Origin: Actinomycetota bacterium
GTDB taxonomy: Bacteria; Actinomycetota; UBA4738; HRBIN12
Assembly (NCBI GenBank): GCA_040881665.1
Contig: JBBECT010000003.1
Span: 1-36,467 of the forward strand
Direction of reading: 5' to 3'
Length of the DNA: 36,467 nucleotides
The notes beneath the pieces were generated by a model, which worked only from the letters and a program-made list of their open reading frames with translations, searched no databases and had not been told where the DNA came from. A program made the position numbers and the translations under genes. This document shows positions 7,797-15,275 of this stretch, in pieces; position 1 is the stretch's first letter; every line of letters starts with the position of its first letter.

Positions 7797-8527
7797 CCGA
7801 GCGCACGCACGGCAAGCGCTACCGCGCGGCGGCCAAGGGCTTCGATCGCGAACGCGCGTACGTTCCCGGCGAAGCCTTCGCGTTGCTGAAGGCGTTCCCG
7901 GACGCGAAGTTCGACGAGACCGTTGAGGTCGCGTTCCGCTTGGGGGTCGACCCGAAGAAGGCCGATCAGCTGGTCCGTGGGACCGTGAGCCTGCCGAACG
8001 GCACCGGCAAGTCGGTCCGCGTCGCGGTGTTCACCACCGGCGAGAAGGCACGCGAGGCGACCGAGGCCGGAGCCGACCTCGTCGGGGGCGAGGAGCTCGT
8101 CGAGGAGGTCGTCAAGGGCACGATCGACTTCGAGGCCGCCGTCGCCACCCCGGACATGATGGCCACGGTCGGTAAGGCCGGTCGCGTGCTCGGGCCGCGC
8201 GGACTGATGCCCAACCCGAAGACCGGGACGGTGACCCAGGACGTGGGCAAGGCCGTCGCCGACATCAAGGGCGGCAAGGTCGAGTACCGCACCGACCGCA
8301 CTGGCAACGTCCACGTGATCATCGGGAAGAAGTCGTTCGCCGAGCAGTCGCTGCTGCAGAACTACCTCGTGGTGGTCGAGGAGCTGCTGCGCGCGAAGCC
8401 CTCGGGTGCGAAGGGCCGTTACGTGGAATCTGCGACGCTGAGCTCGACGATGAGCCCGGGGATCCCGCTGGATCCGACGCACCTGAAGGACGCGGAAGCG
8501 AGCGCGGCAGCAGCAGCAAGCGCCTGA
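7793..8527 (+). CDS. rplA: 50S ribosomal protein L1
   Basis: A 244-residue L1, the L1-stalk protein and, in many bacteria, a translational repressor of its own L11-L1 message. Typical segments are visible: [33 protein letters not shown], and the signature [19 protein letters not shown] at about residues 130-148. The C-terminus ends in an Ala/Ser-rich tail. It overlaps rplK by four bases. Unlike in most bacteria, rplJ does not follow directly; a 2.5-kb segment with unrelated genes lies between. Confidence 0.97.
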   Translation: MTERTHGKRYRAAAKGFDRERAYVPGEAFALLKAFPDAKFDETVEVAFRLGVDPKKADQLVRGTVSLPNGTGKSVRVAVFTTGEKAREATEAGADLVGGEELVEEVVKGTIDFEAAVATPDMMATVGKAGRVLGPRGLMPNPKTGTVTQDVGKAVADIKGGKVEYRTDRTGNVHVIIGKKSFAEQSLLQNYLVVVEELLRAKPSGAKGRYVESATLSSTMSPGIPLDPTHLKDAEASAAAAASA

Positions 8528-8547
8528 CGCGGGTTCGGGCCTCTCCG

Positions 8548-9696
8548 TCAGTCCCCGAACGCGGCGTAGCCTTCCCGGGCGCTCCCGTTGACGCGGGTGA
8601 AGTCGCCGCCGATCGACAGGTGCGTGCCGACCGCCATCGCGAACACGCCGGTGGCCGAGTTGGCGGCGGCGTTCCAGTCGAGATGAGCGCCGTTCGTGGT
8701 GAACGCCACGAGCTTCGGTTCGGCGCGCCCGTCGAACGCATCGAAGTGACCGCCCCCGTAGACCACCCCGTCGAGTGCCGCCACCGCCTGCACGTCGCCG
8801 TCGCCGTGCCGGTCCCATTCCTCCTGGCCGTTGCGGGCGACGTACCGGACGATCTCGTTCGCGCGGTTCCCGGCGTACACGTGGTCGGGGTCGCCCGGTT
8901 CGACCGCGAGCGCCCTCGTCTGGCTCGGCGGCGGGTTCCGCCACGGCATCAGGCTGCCGTCCGAACGACGGACAACGGCCAGGAACCGGCGGGAGGTCCC
9001 GTCAACGTGCGAGAAGTCTCCACCGAAGACGACCCGAGGTCCGGGGGTCGCGACCGCGTACACGGTGCCGTTGACGGCCCCCGGCTCCCAGGCGGACACC
9101 ACCTGTCCGTTCGATGCGAGAACCGCGCCGAGGTGCGGCCGCGAGACACCGGAGATCGTGCTGAAGCGACCTCCGACGAACACGCGCGTGCCCGAGGTCG
9201 CGATCGCGAGCACCGACGCGCTCGGACGGGCGCTCCAGGGGTCGACGACCTGGCCCGTGGTCGCGTCGACCGCGGCTAGGTTCCGCCGGTCCTCGCCGCC
9301 GATCTCATCGAAGGCACCTCCGACGAAGATGCGGTCACCGTCGGGTGAGGCCGCGAGGGCGAGGATCTCGCCCTCGACCGGCGGGTCCCACCCGGTGGGC
9401 TCACCCGTCTTGAGGTCGATCGCGGCGAGGTGATCCCGGGACACCGAGTCGCCATCGCCGTCGTGAAGGCTCGTGAACCGCCCGCCCAGGTAGACGACGT
9501 CTCCGACCTGGACGATCGCGGTCACCCGGTCGTTCGCCTGCCACGTGGGGTCGGGGCTCGAGGCAACGAGCGCCGACGCCGTAAGTGCGAGGGTGAGGAC
9601 GAGGGTCGCGGCGATCGCCAGAGACAGAACCGAGGAACGGACCCGGCCGCGCGAGGGCCGGATGTCAGCGGTGCGGGAGGTGGGTCCCCGATCCAT
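8548..9696 (-). CDS. Secreted beta-propeller protein (delta-60/DUF5122-type repeats)
   Basis: A 382-residue exported protein. After a basic N-terminus, residues 21-45 form a signal peptide or anchor (SSVLSLAIAATLVLTLALTASALVASS). The rest holds about six to seven propeller blades, each with a V.VGG.F..I.G..R..LAA... pattern (VVYLGGRFTSLHDGDG, IFVGGAFDEIGGEDRRNLAAVD, VFVGGRFSTISGVSRPHLGAV, VVFGGDFSHVDGTSRRFLAVV, VVYGGGHFDAFDGRAEP, LSIGGDFTRVNGS). No catalytic residue set is evident. Relatives are often annotated as delta-60 repeat or galactose-oxidase-like extracellular proteins of unknown ligand. It converges on rplA with only 20 nt between, and is divergent from the vapB1 promoter. Confidence 0.87.
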   Translation of the reverse strand: MDRGPTSRTADIRPSRGRVRSSVLSLAIAATLVLTLALTASALVASSPDPTWQANDRVTAIVQVGDVVYLGGRFTSLHDGDGDSVSRDHLAAIDLKTGEPTGWDPPVEGEILALAASPDGDRIFVGGAFDEIGGEDRRNLAAVDATTGQVVDPWSARPSASVLAIATSGTRVFVGGRFSTISGVSRPHLGAVLASNGQVVSAWEPGAVNGTVYAVATPGPRVVFGGDFSHVDGTSRRFLAVVRRSDGSLMPWRNPPPSQTRALAVEPGDPDHVYAGNRANEIVRYVARNGQEEWDRHGDGDVQAVAALDGVVYGGGHFDAFDGRAEPKLVAFTTNGAHLDWNAAANSATGVFAMAVGTHLSIGGDFTRVNGSAREGYAAFGD

Positions 9697-9740
9697 CTCG
9701 GTCCATCGAACATCAGGTCGTTCGTTCGCTCAAGCCACGC

Positions 9741-9759
9741 GATGTATACTACATACATC
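9741..9759. promoter_or_regulatory. Operator-like inverted repeat and -10 box at vapB1
   Basis: A perfect inverted repeat, GATGTAT (9741-9747) and ATACATC (9753-9759) with a 5-nt spacer, abuts the vapB1 start codon. It contains TATACT (9745-9750), a good -10 box. Transcription starting about 10 nt further would give a leaderless message from ATG 9760. RHH antitoxins usually bind such palindromes, so autoregulation is inferred. Confidence 0.7.
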
Positions 9760-10041
9760 ATGAAGCGCACCCAGATCTACCTCGAGGACGATCAGGACGA
9801 GGTGCTCGAGTCGAGGGCCGGTGCGCTCGGCAGGACGAAGTCAGACCTGATCCGGGAAGCGATCGATTCCTACCTCGGGCTCGGCGAGGGCGAAGCGGGG
9901 AGGCTCGAAGCTTTCAGAGAGGCACTGGCGGAACTGGCGGGGAGCGCGGCCCACCTCCCGCCGGGGTCGGAGTACGTGGAGGAGATCCGACGAGCTGACG
10001 CCGAGCGACAGGACGAGCTCGATCGGAAGCGTGACGGGTGA
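9760..10041 (+). CDS. Ribbon-helix-helix antitoxin, VapB-like (module 1)
   Basis: A 93-residue protein. Residues 1-42 form a CopG/Arc-type ribbon-helix-helix DNA-binding domain (MKRTQIYLEDDQDEVLESRAGALGRTKSDLIREAIDSYL): a short beta strand and two helices. The acidic and charged C-terminal half (43-93) would wrap and inhibit the toxin. The stop overlaps the toxin GTG by four bases (GTGA), the standard antitoxin-first coupling. The palindrome just upstream supports autoregulation. An earlier in-frame ATG at 9742 lies inside that palindrome and is less likely. Confidence 0.9.
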   Translation: MKRTQIYLEDDQDEVLESRAGALGRTKSDLIREAIDSYLGLGEGEAGRLEAFREALAELAGSAAHLPPGSEYVEEIRRADAERQDELDRKRDG

Positions 10042-10409
10042 GCACGGTCCTCGACAGCACCGTCGTGATCGACGTGCTGCGCGGCAGCCCGGAGGCTCTC
10101 GAGTACCTCACGAGCCTCTCCCAGGTCCCGGTGTGCTCGGAGATCACGCGCGTCGAGATCATCAGGGGCCTTCGATCGCGCGAACGTGGTGCGACCGAGC
10201 GGTTGTTCCATACGTTGCGCTGGGAACCCGTGGGAGAGGTCGTCGCCCGCGCGGCCGGTGAGTTCGGACGGGAGTACCGGCGGAGCCATCCCGGCATCTC
10301 GAGCGCCGATCTGCTGATCGCCGCGACCGCCTCGCAGCTCGGGTTGAAGGTCGCGACGACGAACGTCCGGCGCTACCCGATGTTCCCGCGGTTGCGCCCG
10401 CCGTACTGA
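10038..10409 (+). CDS. PIN-domain ribonuclease toxin, VapC-like (module 1)
   Basis: A 123-residue PIN-domain toxin. VapC proteins cleave tRNA or rRNA using clustered acidic residues that hold Mg2+. Visible conserved positions are Asp6 (STVLDSTVVIDVL), Glu40 (EITRVEIIRGL), Asp91 (ISSADLLIAATA) and Asn109 (VATTNVRRYPMFP), all in the expected order, so the domain looks intact. The start is GTG at 10038, overlapping the antitoxin stop. The pair lies between rplA and rplJ. Confidence 0.92.
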   Translation: MSTVLDSTVVIDVLRGSPEALEYLTSLSQVPVCSEITRVEIIRGLRSRERGATERLFHTLRWEPVGEVVARAAGEFGREYRRSHPGISSADLLIAATASQLGLKVATTNVRRYPMFPRLRPPY

Positions 10410-10451
10410 CGATCGGCACGGGGCCCGACATGTGGCGGACCGCGTCGCGCG

Positions 10452-10820
10452 TCAGCCGGCGTGGCGCCCCTCGACGTGGGTGTCGAGTCGCGCGTTGACG
10501 CCGTCGATCCGCTGGTTCGTCCCGTCGAGGCGGGCATCGATCCGGTCGAACCGCTCGTCCACGCGATCGAACCGCTCGTCCACATGGACGAATCGCTCGT
10601 CGACCCGATCGAACCGCTCGTCCACATGGACGAATCGCTCGTCCACATGGACGAACCGCTCGTCCACGCGATCGAACCGCTCGTCCACCTTCGCCTCGAA
10701 TCTTTCGAACCGGTGCTCGAGTCGCGCGATGCGCGTGCTCTGCCACCCGAGGATCGCGATCACCGCGCTGGAGAACGCGGCGAGCACGCCGAGTGCTGCC
10801 CAGGTGGCGGGTGTGTCCAT
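10452..10820 (-). CDS. Membrane-anchored heptad-repeat coiled-coil protein
   Basis: A 122-residue protein. Residues 6-26 are a transmembrane helix (TWAALGVLAAFSSAVIAILGW). From about residue 33 it is a continuous coiled coil built of near-identical heptads VDERFDR and VDERFVH (about seven units), then degenerate heptads (IDARLDG, TNQRIDG, VNARLDT). The start is the Met of MDTPATWAAL; a longer reading upstream would run into the rplJ promoter. Proteins of this type are often annotated hypothetical or DUF1640/coiled-coil-like. It converges on vapC1 and is divergent from the rplJ promoter. Role unknown; oligomerisation at the membrane is inferred. Confidence 0.8.
   Translation of the reverse strand: MDTPATWAALGVLAAFSSAVIAILGWQSTRIARLEHRFERFEAKVDERFDRVDERFVHVDERFVHVDERFDRVDERFVHVDERFDRVDERFDRIDARLDGTNQRIDGVNARLDTHVEGRHAG
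10541..10688. repeat. 21-bp tandem repeats encoding coiled-coil heptads
   Basis: About seven units with a 21-nt period, each containing CGCTCGTC(C/G)AC followed by either ATGGACGAA or CGATCGAAC. The CGCTCGTC core recurs at about 10552, 10573, 10594, 10615, 10636, 10657 and 10678. The unit equals exactly one heptad of the protein on the minus strand, so copy-number change keeps the frame. Confidence 0.85.
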
Positions 10821-10843
10821 GTACGCAACCGTAGCACCGGGCT

Positions 10844-10872
10844 CTGACAGTGCGGAACCCCGCTGGTAGCCT
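10844..10872 (+). promoter_or_regulatory. Promoter for rplJL
   Basis: CTGACA (10844-10849) and TAGCCT (10867-10872) are 17 nt apart, a reasonable housekeeping promoter. Transcription would start near 10879, giving a leader of about 160 nt before rplJ that contains the L10 leader and attenuator. It lies just upstream of the divergent heptad-repeat gene start. Confidence 0.65.
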
Positions 10873-10878
10873 CGTCCG

Positions 10879-11041
10879 AGCCGCAGACAGCAGGGGCGCA
10901 CGCACGTCGCGCGTAATCCCTCCGGGGTACCTGCCGAGGTCATCGGATCGCAGATCGCTCGACCAGCTCCACGACCACGGTCGCGCCGGAACGCGTTCGC
11001 CCTCGCTGCCTGCGGGGGCGTTTTCCATTTCAGGAGGCCAG
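10879..11041 (+). ncRNA. Ribosomal protein L10 leader (autoregulatory mRNA element)
   Basis: The untranslated leader of rplJ contains CCTGCCGAGGT (10930-10940) preceded by the AGACAGCAGGGG region. This resembles the conserved core of the L10 leader that binds the L10-(L12)n complex. The leader ends in a hairpin and T-rich run (10999-11030) just before the AGGAGG site. The call rests on position and the short conserved core; a covariance-model search would settle its exact limits. Confidence 0.65.
10999..11024 (+). terminator. Attenuator hairpin upstream of rplJ
   Basis: GCCCTCGC (10999-11006) pairs with GCGGGGGC (11012-11019) across the loop TGCCT, with one G-U pair, followed by GTTTTCC. The stem plus T-run resembles an intrinsic terminator placed between the L10 leader core and the rplJ ribosome-binding site, which is where L10-controlled attenuation would be expected. 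Confidence 0.65.
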
Positions 11042-11611
11042 ATGGCGAAACCGGAGAAGATCGAGAAGGTCGCGGTCCTGAAAGAGCGGATCGAGGGCGC
11101 AGACGCCCTGCTGCTCACCGACTACCGCGGTCTGACCGTCGGCGACACGAAGGAACTGCGCGAGGGTCTCAGCGAGGCCAACGCGTCGTTCGCCGTCGTG
11201 AAGAACTCGCTGTTCAAGCGCGCGGTCGACGAGGCCGGGCTCGAGGTCCTCGACGTGCTGCTGACCGGGCCCACCGCCGCCGTGTTCATCAAGGGCGACG
11301 CGGTGCTCGCGGCCAAGCGGGTCGCCGAGGCGTCCAAGAAGTTCGAGTCGCTCCAGATCAAGGGCGGCTTCATGGACGGCAAGCTCCTGTCGGCCGAGGA
11401 GGCTGCGGCGCTGGCCAAGCTCCGGTCGCGGGAGGAGATGCTCTCGCAGCTGGCCGGGATGATGCAGGCCGACATGACTCGCGCGGCGTCGATCTTCCAG
11501 GCGCTCCAGGGCAAGTTCCTCGGCCTGCTCGAGGCGTACAAGGAGAAGCTTCACGAGACGACCGGCGGGGCTTCCGAGGCCTCGGCGGATGACGGTGAGA
11601 AGGAGGAGTGA
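11042..11611 (+). CDS. rplJ: 50S ribosomal protein L10
   Basis: A 189-residue L10, the base of the ribosomal stalk. The N-terminal rRNA-binding domain shows [24 protein letters not shown] and [18 protein letters not shown], and [14 protein letters not shown] is the conserved centre. The C-terminal helix (about 150-175, [22 protein letters not shown]) is the L7/L12 docking site, followed by an acidic tail. AGGAGG at 11032-11037 is well spaced from the ATG. The extended upstream reading frame to 10850 is leader RNA and not protein. It is likely controlled by the leader attenuator. Confidence 0.97.
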   Translation: MAKPEKIEKVAVLKERIEGADALLLTDYRGLTVGDTKELREGLSEANASFAVVKNSLFKRAVDEAGLEVLDVLLTGPTAAVFIKGDAVLAAKRVAEASKKFESLQIKGGFMDGKLLSAEEAAALAKLRSREEMLSQLAGMMQADMTRAASIFQALQGKFLGLLEAYKEKLHETTGGASEASADDGEKEE

Positions 11612-11616
11612 CCGAG

Positions 11617-12012
11617 ATGGCCAAGGTTTCCAGCGACGACCTGCTCGACGCGTTCAAGGAGATGACCCTCCTCGAGCTGTCCGAGTTCATCAAGCAGTTC
11701 GAGGACACCTTCGATGTCCAGGCGGCCGCGGCCGCGCCGGTGATGATGGCCGCGCCGGGTGGCGCGGGCGGCGAGGCCGACGGCGACGGTGCTGGCGAGC
11801 AGAGCACGTTCGATGTGCTGCTCACCGGTGCAGGGGACAAGAAGATCCAGGTGATCAAGGAGGTGCGCGCGCTCACGAGCCTCGGCCTGAAGGAGGCGAA
11901 GGACCTCGTGGACAACGCACCGAAGCCGGTGCTCGAAGGCGTCGACAAGGACGCAGCCGACAAGGCGAAGGAAGCCCTCGAGGGCGCCGGCGCCTCCGTC
12001 GAGGTCAAGTAG
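11617..12012 (+). CDS. rplL: 50S ribosomal protein L7/L12
   Basis: A 131-residue stalk protein that recruits translational GTPases. It has an N-terminal dimerisation domain ([24 protein letters not shown]), an Ala/Gly-rich hinge (about 36-62), and the C-terminal factor-binding domain ([47 protein letters not shown]). ATG 11617 is chosen over GTG 11608 because the AGGAGG at 11601-11606 is ten nt from the former and too close to the latter. rpoB, normally the next essential gene, lies 19.6 kb downstream. Confidence 0.97.
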   Translation: MAKVSSDDLLDAFKEMTLLELSEFIKQFEDTFDVQAAAAAPVMMAAPGGAGGEADGDGAGEQSTFDVLLTGAGDKKIQVIKEVRALTSLGLKEAKDLVDNAPKPVLEGVDKDAADKAKEALEGAGASVEVK

Positions 12013-12096
12013 CCGACCGAACGCGCAGGTTCCCGGCGAGGCGTTGCCTCGCAGAGGAGCGGGGTCCGGATCGATGACCCGGGCCGACTCTGTCGA

Positions 12097-12127
12097 CCAA
12101 CGGCCGTTCCTACGGGGCGGCCGTTGG
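12097..12127 (+). terminator. Hairpin terminator after rplL
   Basis: CCAACGGCCG (12097-12106) and CGGCCGTTGG (12118-12127) form a perfect 10-bp stem with an 11-nt loop, 84 nt after rplL. There is no T-run, as is common for actinobacterial terminator hairpins. It ends the ribosomal unit and separates it from the polysaccharide island. Confidence 0.7.
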
Positions 12128-12186
12128 TGCTATCGTGGCCCGCGTTCGCCGTGGTTCCAAAGCACAACCCTGTAGGAGGAGAGTTC

Positions 12187-12606
12187 GTGACACCTCGCAA
12201 GGATGGGAAGAACTTCGGTCAGCGCCTGCGTGCGTCTCGCCTGGACGCGGGGCTCAGCCAGTCCGATCTCGAGGAGATCTCGGGGATCCCCAAGGCCCGG
12301 CTCTCGCGGTACGAGAACGGCCACGTCGCGCCGTCGATCCAGACCCTGGAGCGGCTCTCGGATGCCCTGAACGTCTCCGAGGCCAGCCTGCTCGGCGACG
12401 ATCGTGCCGTGCTCGAGGCGTTCTTCGCGCAGCTTCAGTCGCGCGGCGTCGAGATCGACTCGCCGGAACAGGGCGTGAAGATGGCCGACGCGCTCGCCGA
12501 CATGCTGCTGGCCGCCAAGACCGCCCAGGAGCGCGGCACGAAGGCCGACGACGCGATCCCCGCCGCCTCGATGGCGGTCGTGGGCGCGTTCCTGGGCGAG
12601 GACTGA
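12187..12606 (+). CDS. XRE-family transcriptional regulator
   Basis: A 139-residue protein with a Cro/C1-type helix-turn-helix at residues 10-66 (FGQRLRASRLDAGLSQSDLEEISGIPKARLSRYENGHVAPSIQTLERLSDALNVSEASLL). The C-terminal half is helical with no known domain. Start GTG 12187 is supported by AGGAGGA at 12174-12180. The in-frame reading upstream of it crosses the terminator and is not used. A TATCGT-like box at 12131-12136 may be its -10. As the first gene after rplL and next to the sugar epimerase, it may regulate the locus, which is inference. Confidence 0.88.
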   Translation: MTPRKDGKNFGQRLRASRLDAGLSQSDLEEISGIPKARLSRYENGHVAPSIQTLERLSDALNVSEASLLGDDRAVLEAFFAQLQSRGVEIDSPEQGVKMADALADMLLAAKTAQERGTKADDAIPAASMAVVGAFLGED

Positions 12607-12655
12607 GCCGCACCACCACCTCGGTGCCAACCGTGCGCAGGTAACCTGCCGCGCG

Positions 12656-13582
12656 ATGCGGGCTCTCGTGACCGGCGCCGCCGGATTCATCGGGTCGCAC
12701 CTGGCCGCCGCGCTGTTGGACGGCGGCCACGAGGTGGTCGGTCTCGACGACCTCTCCGACGGACCTCGGGCCAACCTCGCGCGCGCGGCCGGGATGCGGC
12801 TGGTCGAGGCCGACCTCCGCGACGCCGACGCCGTCGCCGATGCGGCTCGCGGCGTGCAGGTGATCTTCCACCAGGGCGCGAAGCGTTCGGTTCCACGCTC
12901 GATCGAGCAGCCCGAGCTGACGACCCAGGTCAACGTGGAGGGAACGCTGCACGTGCTGGAGGCGGCACGCTCCGAGGGAGCACGGGTCGTGTTCGCCTCG
13001 TCCTCGTCGGTGTACGGCGATCAGGAGCGGGCCCCGCACGTCGAGTCGATGGAACCGCGCCCGAAGAGCCCGTACGCCGCCAGCAAGCTCGCCGGCGAGG
13101 CCTACTGCCGCGCCTGGTGGATCTCGATGGGTGTTCCCACGGTCGCGCTTCGCTACTTCAACGTCTACGGGCCGGGACAGGACCCGCAGAGCGAGTATGC
13201 GGCCGTGGTGCCCCGGTTCATCACCGCGTGCCTCACCGGTACGCCGCCCGTGATCCACGGGGACGGAGAGCAGGCGCGTGACTTCACCTTCATCGACGAC
13301 GTGGTCGATGCGAACCTCCGCGCCGCCGACGCGCCCAACGAGGCGTTGGGCCGCGCGTTCAACGTCGGCGGAGGCGGGACGCCCACGAGCGTGAACCGTT
13401 TGCTCGAGCTGATCGCCGACCTCACCGACGCCCGTCCCGAGCCGATCCGCGAGCCGGCACGGGCGGGGGATGTACGCGTCACCGACGCCGACGTGTCGCT
13501 CGCGGCGGAACTTCTCGGCCACCGCCCCGCGGTGCCGATCGAGGAGGGACTGCGCACGACCGTCGAGACGTTCCGCGCCTGA
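12656..13582 (+). CDS. NAD-dependent sugar-nucleotide epimerase (UDP-hexose 4-epimerase type)
   Basis: A 308-residue extended short-chain dehydrogenase. The NAD-binding motif GAAGFIGSH is at residues 7-15, the active-site Ser region SSSSVYG at 115-121, and the YxxxK pair at Tyr140/Lys144 (SPYAASK). KRSVPRS at 76-82 resembles the substrate loop of WbpP/TviC-like UDP-GlcNAc 4-epimerases, so this specificity is possible. LRYFNVYGPGQDP and DFTFIDDVVDAN are typical of the family. It would supply a hexose or hexosaminyl donor to the polysaccharide genes. It converges on the BY-kinase gene with 18 nt between. Exact substrate is not certain. Confidence 0.88.
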   Translation: MRALVTGAAGFIGSHLAAALLDGGHEVVGLDDLSDGPRANLARAAGMRLVEADLRDADAVADAARGVQVIFHQGAKRSVPRSIEQPELTTQVNVEGTLHVLEAARSEGARVVFASSSSVYGDQERAPHVESMEPRPKSPYAASKLAGEAYCRAWWISMGVPTVALRYFNVYGPGQDPQSEYAAVVPRFITACLTGTPPVIHGDGEQARDFTFIDDVVDANLRAADAPNEALGRAFNVGGGGTPTSVNRLLELIADLTDARPEPIREPARAGDVRVTDADVSLAAELLGHRPAVPIEEGLRTTVETFRA

Positions 13583-13600
13583 GGTGTCCCGCCGGAGCGG

Positions 13601-15256
13601 TCAGCGCCACATCTCCGAGGGGTCGGGCTGGCCCGCGGTCCGGCCGTTCCCCGACGTGGTCGGCTGGGGCTCGTTCTCGGGACGGTATTGGTAGCTGTAG
13701 TAATAGCGGTAGTAGCTCGGGTAGTACTTCGCGGTCGACGGATCGAAGTTGTTGAATACGCCGCCGACGATGTTGGCGCCGACCTGCTCGAGCTGATCGC
13801 GAACGTGCGCCACGGCGGAACGGCTCGTGGTCGCCGCGTCGGCGACGATCACGATCCCGTCGCTGCGCCGCGCCAGGATCAGCGCGTCCGACACCGCGAG
13901 CACCGGGGCGGTGTCCAGGATCACGAAGTCGGCGTTGTCACGCAGGTCGTGCAACAGCTGGTCCATCGCCTCGGAGCCGAGCAGCTCGGCGGGGTTCTGC
14001 GGTACGGGGCCGCTCGGGATCACGCGCAGGGTGTCCAGCCCGCCGACCCTCCGAGCGGCTTCCCCGATCCGCGTCTGCCCGGAAAGTACGCTCGTCACTC
14101 CGACATCGTTCGGCATGCGGAAGAAGCGATGGATCCGGGGCTTGCGCAAGTCGGCGCCGACCACGATCACCCGCTTGCCGGTCTGGGCCAGGGTCACGGC
14201 GAGGTTGGCGCTCGTCGTGGTCTTGCCTTCACCCAGGCTCGCGCTCGTGATCATCACGGTCTTGAACTCTCCGCTCCGTGCCATGAACTGCAGGTTCGTG
14301 CGGATCGTGCGGTAGGCCTCGGCCGGACCACCCTTCGGCTGGGACAGCGCGGGAACGTTCGGCTCGTCCTTCTTCTTCCAGCCGGGAACGGACGGCACCA
14401 CGCCGAGCACGGGCGATCCGGTCAGCTCCTCGAAGTCTTCGCGACCGGCAAGGCGGTCGTCGAGGCGTTCGCGCAAAAACGCGAACCCGACACCGAGCGC
14501 CAGTCCGACGATCAGCGCGAGCAGGCCGTTGCGCATGTGGTTCGGGCTTGACGGGGAGGTCGCGAGCTGTGCCGCCGCGATGATGTCGCCCGCGTCGACC
14601 CCCTGTGCGAGCAGGGGGGTGAGCTGCGCCCGCAGGATGTCGAGCTCACGATCGATCTGGTCGATGTCGGCTTGGATCTCGAACGCCTCGGGCGAGTTCT
14701 CCTTCGCTTGACGGAGACGCTTCCGCTCGCCCGCGAGCTCGATCTCCTGTTCCTTGATCCGCTGCTGGTAACCCTGTGCCGCGGTGGCGGCGTCCTCGAT
14801 CGCCTGCTCCTCCCGGTAGCCGAGGTAGGAGACGGCGATCGCCTGGGCTCCCGCCTGCGCTTGCGCCGGGTCGGGGTCGGAGAAGGTGATGTCGAGGAAC
14901 TGTGTGTTCGTGGGAACGGTGACGTCCGTGGCCTCCTGCAGCTGCGCGGCGTCGATGCTGCCGAGCTCGCCGGCCGCGATGTTGGCGACGGCGCTCGACT
15001 CGGCGATCCCCCGCTCGGTGTCCATGCTGATCAGGGATGCGGCCGGAACGCCGGCGAGGACCTGATTGGCGTTCGTGGGCTTCACGAGCACCTGCGCGGT
15101 CGAGTCGTAGATCGGTGTCTGGCGGAACGACAGGAACAGGGCAGCGATCACCGTGACACCGGTGATCAGCAAGATCGACGGCCGGTGCTTGCGCAGGACG
15201 CCGACCAGCTCTCGCAGGTCGCTGCTCGCGGGGGGTCGCCGGGTCGGTTCCTGCAC
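13601..15256 (-). CDS. Wzz-type chain-length regulator fused to bacterial tyrosine kinase (BY-kinase)
   Basis: A 551-residue inner-membrane protein combining a Wzz domain with a cytoplasmic kinase. Transmembrane helices are at about 27-43 and 243-261, with a helical periplasmic-side domain between. The kinase domain has Walker A SLGEGKTT (340-347), Walker A' VIVVGADLRKP (363-373) and Walker B FVILDTAPV (444-452). The C-terminus carries nine tyrosines within KYYPSYYRYYYSYQY (510-524), the autophosphorylation cluster. Such proteins control chain length and activity of Wzx/Wzy-type export. The start is GTG 15256 with a GGAGG site upstream. It is followed on its 5' side by the wecA-like gene on the same strand, so the two are probably cotranscribed. 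No partner Tyr phosphatase is in the window. Confidence 0.93.
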   Translation of the reverse strand: MQEPTRRPPASSDLRELVGVLRKHRPSILLITGVTVIAALFLSFRQTPIYDSTAQVLVKPTNANQVLAGVPAASLISMDTERGIAESSAVANIAAGELGSIDAAQLQEATDVTVPTNTQFLDITFSDPDPAQAQAGAQAIAVSYLGYREEQAIEDAATAAQGYQQRIKEQEIELAGERKRLRQAKENSPEAFEIQADIDQIDRELDILRAQLTPLLAQGVDAGDIIAAAQLATSPSSPNHMRNGLLALIVGLALGVGFAFLRERLDDRLAGREDFEELTGSPVLGVVPSVPGWKKKDEPNVPALSQPKGGPAEAYRTIRTNLQFMARSGEFKTVMITSASLGEGKTTTSANLAVTLAQTGKRVIVVGADLRKPRIHRFFRMPNDVGVTSVLSGQTRIGEAARRVGGLDTLRVIPSGPVPQNPAELLGSEAMDQLLHDLRDNADFVILDTAPVLAVSDALILARRSDGIVIVADAATTSRSAVAHVRDQLEQVGANIVGGVFNNFDPSTAKYYPSYYRYYYSYQYRPENEPQPTTSGNGRTAGQPDPSEMWR

Positions 15257-15275
15257 GTTGCCTCCGAAGGGAAGT

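Noticed and set aside
10541-10688. CRISPR array
   Set aside because: The 21-bp units are directly adjacent without spacers and keep the reading frame of a coiled-coil protein; they are coding tandem repeats.
10850-11041. N-terminal extension of L10 (in-frame reading from 10850)
   Set aside because: The stretch is the L10 leader RNA with an attenuator stem; AGGAGG and the conserved L10 N-terminus place the start at 11042.
12107-12140. Riboswitch upstream of the XRE regulator
   Set aside because: The only structure is the simple terminator hairpin after rplL; no conserved aptamer core was recognised.
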